Notes under the pieces: model-generated
The model's input: the letters and a program-made list of their open reading frames with translations, nothing else
What the model was told of the DNA's origin: nothing
The model's database searches: none
Part shown: one piece after another, positions 63,668 through 64,000 of the stretch
How the letters are laid out: each line of letters starts with the position of its first letter
How positions within the stretch are numbered: position 1 is the stretch's first letter
Position numbers and translations under genes: made by a program
Assembly (NCBI RefSeq): GCF_001807485.1
Contig: NZ_KV789172.1
Coordinates: 1-64,000, forward strand
Direction of reading: 5' to 3'
Length of the DNA stretch: 64,000 bases
DNA from: Corynebacterium sp. HMSC08A12
GTDB taxonomy: Bacteria; Actinomycetota; Actinomycetes; Mycobacteriales; Mycobacteriaceae

Positions 63668-64000
63668 TTAGTCCTCCCATTCGGCGGTTTCCAGGAACTT
63701 CGCAGCCAGGCGCGCCTGCTCGCGCGTGCGCGCCGGATCCTCCCCCAGCATATTGACGTGGCCGATCTTGCGGCGCGGGCGCCAATCCTTGCCGTACATG
63801 TGAATCTTTGCGTTCGGGAAGCGACGCCACACCACGTCCATGCGCTCGTGCATCGGCATCGCCGGATCCTCGGCCGCTCCCAGCACGTTTGCCATGACCA
63901 CCACCGGCGCGGTCGGCTCGGTGGAGCCTAGCGGGCGGTCTAATACCGCGCGGACGTGTTGCTCGAACTGGCTGGTGGTGCAACCATCTTGAGTCCAGTG
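63668..64000 (-). CDS. purK: N5-carboxyaminoimidazole ribonucleotide synthase, 3' part only
   Basis: The visible 110 codons are the C-terminal end of PurK (ATP-grasp family); the start lies beyond the right edge of the window. Family elements are HWTQDGCTTSQFEQHVRAVLDRPLGS, VVMANVLG and PNAKIHMYGKDWRPRRKIGHVNMLG. It carboxylates AIR to N5-CAIR using ATP and bicarbonate. The purK-purE order with a 3-nt gap is standard. The frame is open up to the window edge, so no interruption is seen. Confidence 0.93.
   Translation of the reverse strand, partial: HWTQDGCTTSQFEQHVRAVLDRPLGSTEPTAPVVVMANVLGAAEDPAMPMHERMDVVWRRFPNAKIHMYGKDWRPRRKIGHVNMLGEDPARTREQARLAAKFLETAEWED

Overview
The window looks like a chromosomal segment of a high-GC Corynebacterium (order Corynebacteriales/Mycobacteriales). 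The clues are the tmk-mtrA-mtrB-lpqB cluster, WhiB-family genes, a mycothiol-type rshA/sigH pair, the actinobacterial AdnAB helicase-nuclease, a UPF0182 protein, the 24-residue ribosomal protein bL37 and mannose/rhamnose cell-wall genes. Species cannot be fixed from the sequence alone. Almost everything is ordinary, densely packed core genome. GTG and TTG starts are common, and there are many TAATG, ATGA and TAAATG junctions.

Layout. 1-4000 is accessory: a SulP anion transporter diverges from a MerR regulator across a clear MerR-type dyad, followed by a single-ORF IS3-family element that abuts the initiator tRNA. 4200-12400 holds UPF0182, a PPA1309 protein, a PDZ-Lon-like protease, a DUF2342 zinc metalloprotease-like protein, a YgjP-type metallopeptidase and a protein with TOMM/ThiF-like CxxC pairs. 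12400-22600 is a DNA-repair and potassium block: uvrD2, a TrkA-type K+ channel, adnB and adnA. 22600-27540 carries a TIGR02569 protein, DUF3152, DUF3107, a DEAD-box RNA helicase and a membrane-anchored protein. 27540-30000 is a stress-control block: whiB1/whcE under a CRP/GlxR-like site, bL37, rshA, sigH and an SRAP protein.

30000-38250 contains aroA, rsgA, small proteins, secA, long-form hpf and comF. 38250-44510 is lpqB-mtrB-mtrA-tmk-ahcY, all read on the minus strand. 44580-55150 holds envelope and sugar-nucleotide genes (manA, the phosphomannomutase, a GDP-mannose or NDP-sugar pyrophosphorylase, wbbL-like, rmlD-like, an LCP phosphotransferase), together with whiB2/whcD. 55140-58540 is a four-gene ABC export unit that looks like a tandem duplication. 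58590-62620 has a DUF222/HNH protein, a NarL-type two-component system and an SDR enzyme. 62665-63117 is a conspicuously AT-rich orphan gene. The window ends in purE and the 3' part of purK.

No CRISPR array, prophage or toxin-antitoxin pair was seen. The best leads for something new are the leaderless TOMM-like protein inside a run of proteases, the degenerate zincin at 48845, the AT-rich orphan with its own operator-like dyad, and several unexplained palindromes and direct repeats in front of regulatory genes (whcE, whcD, sulP/merR).
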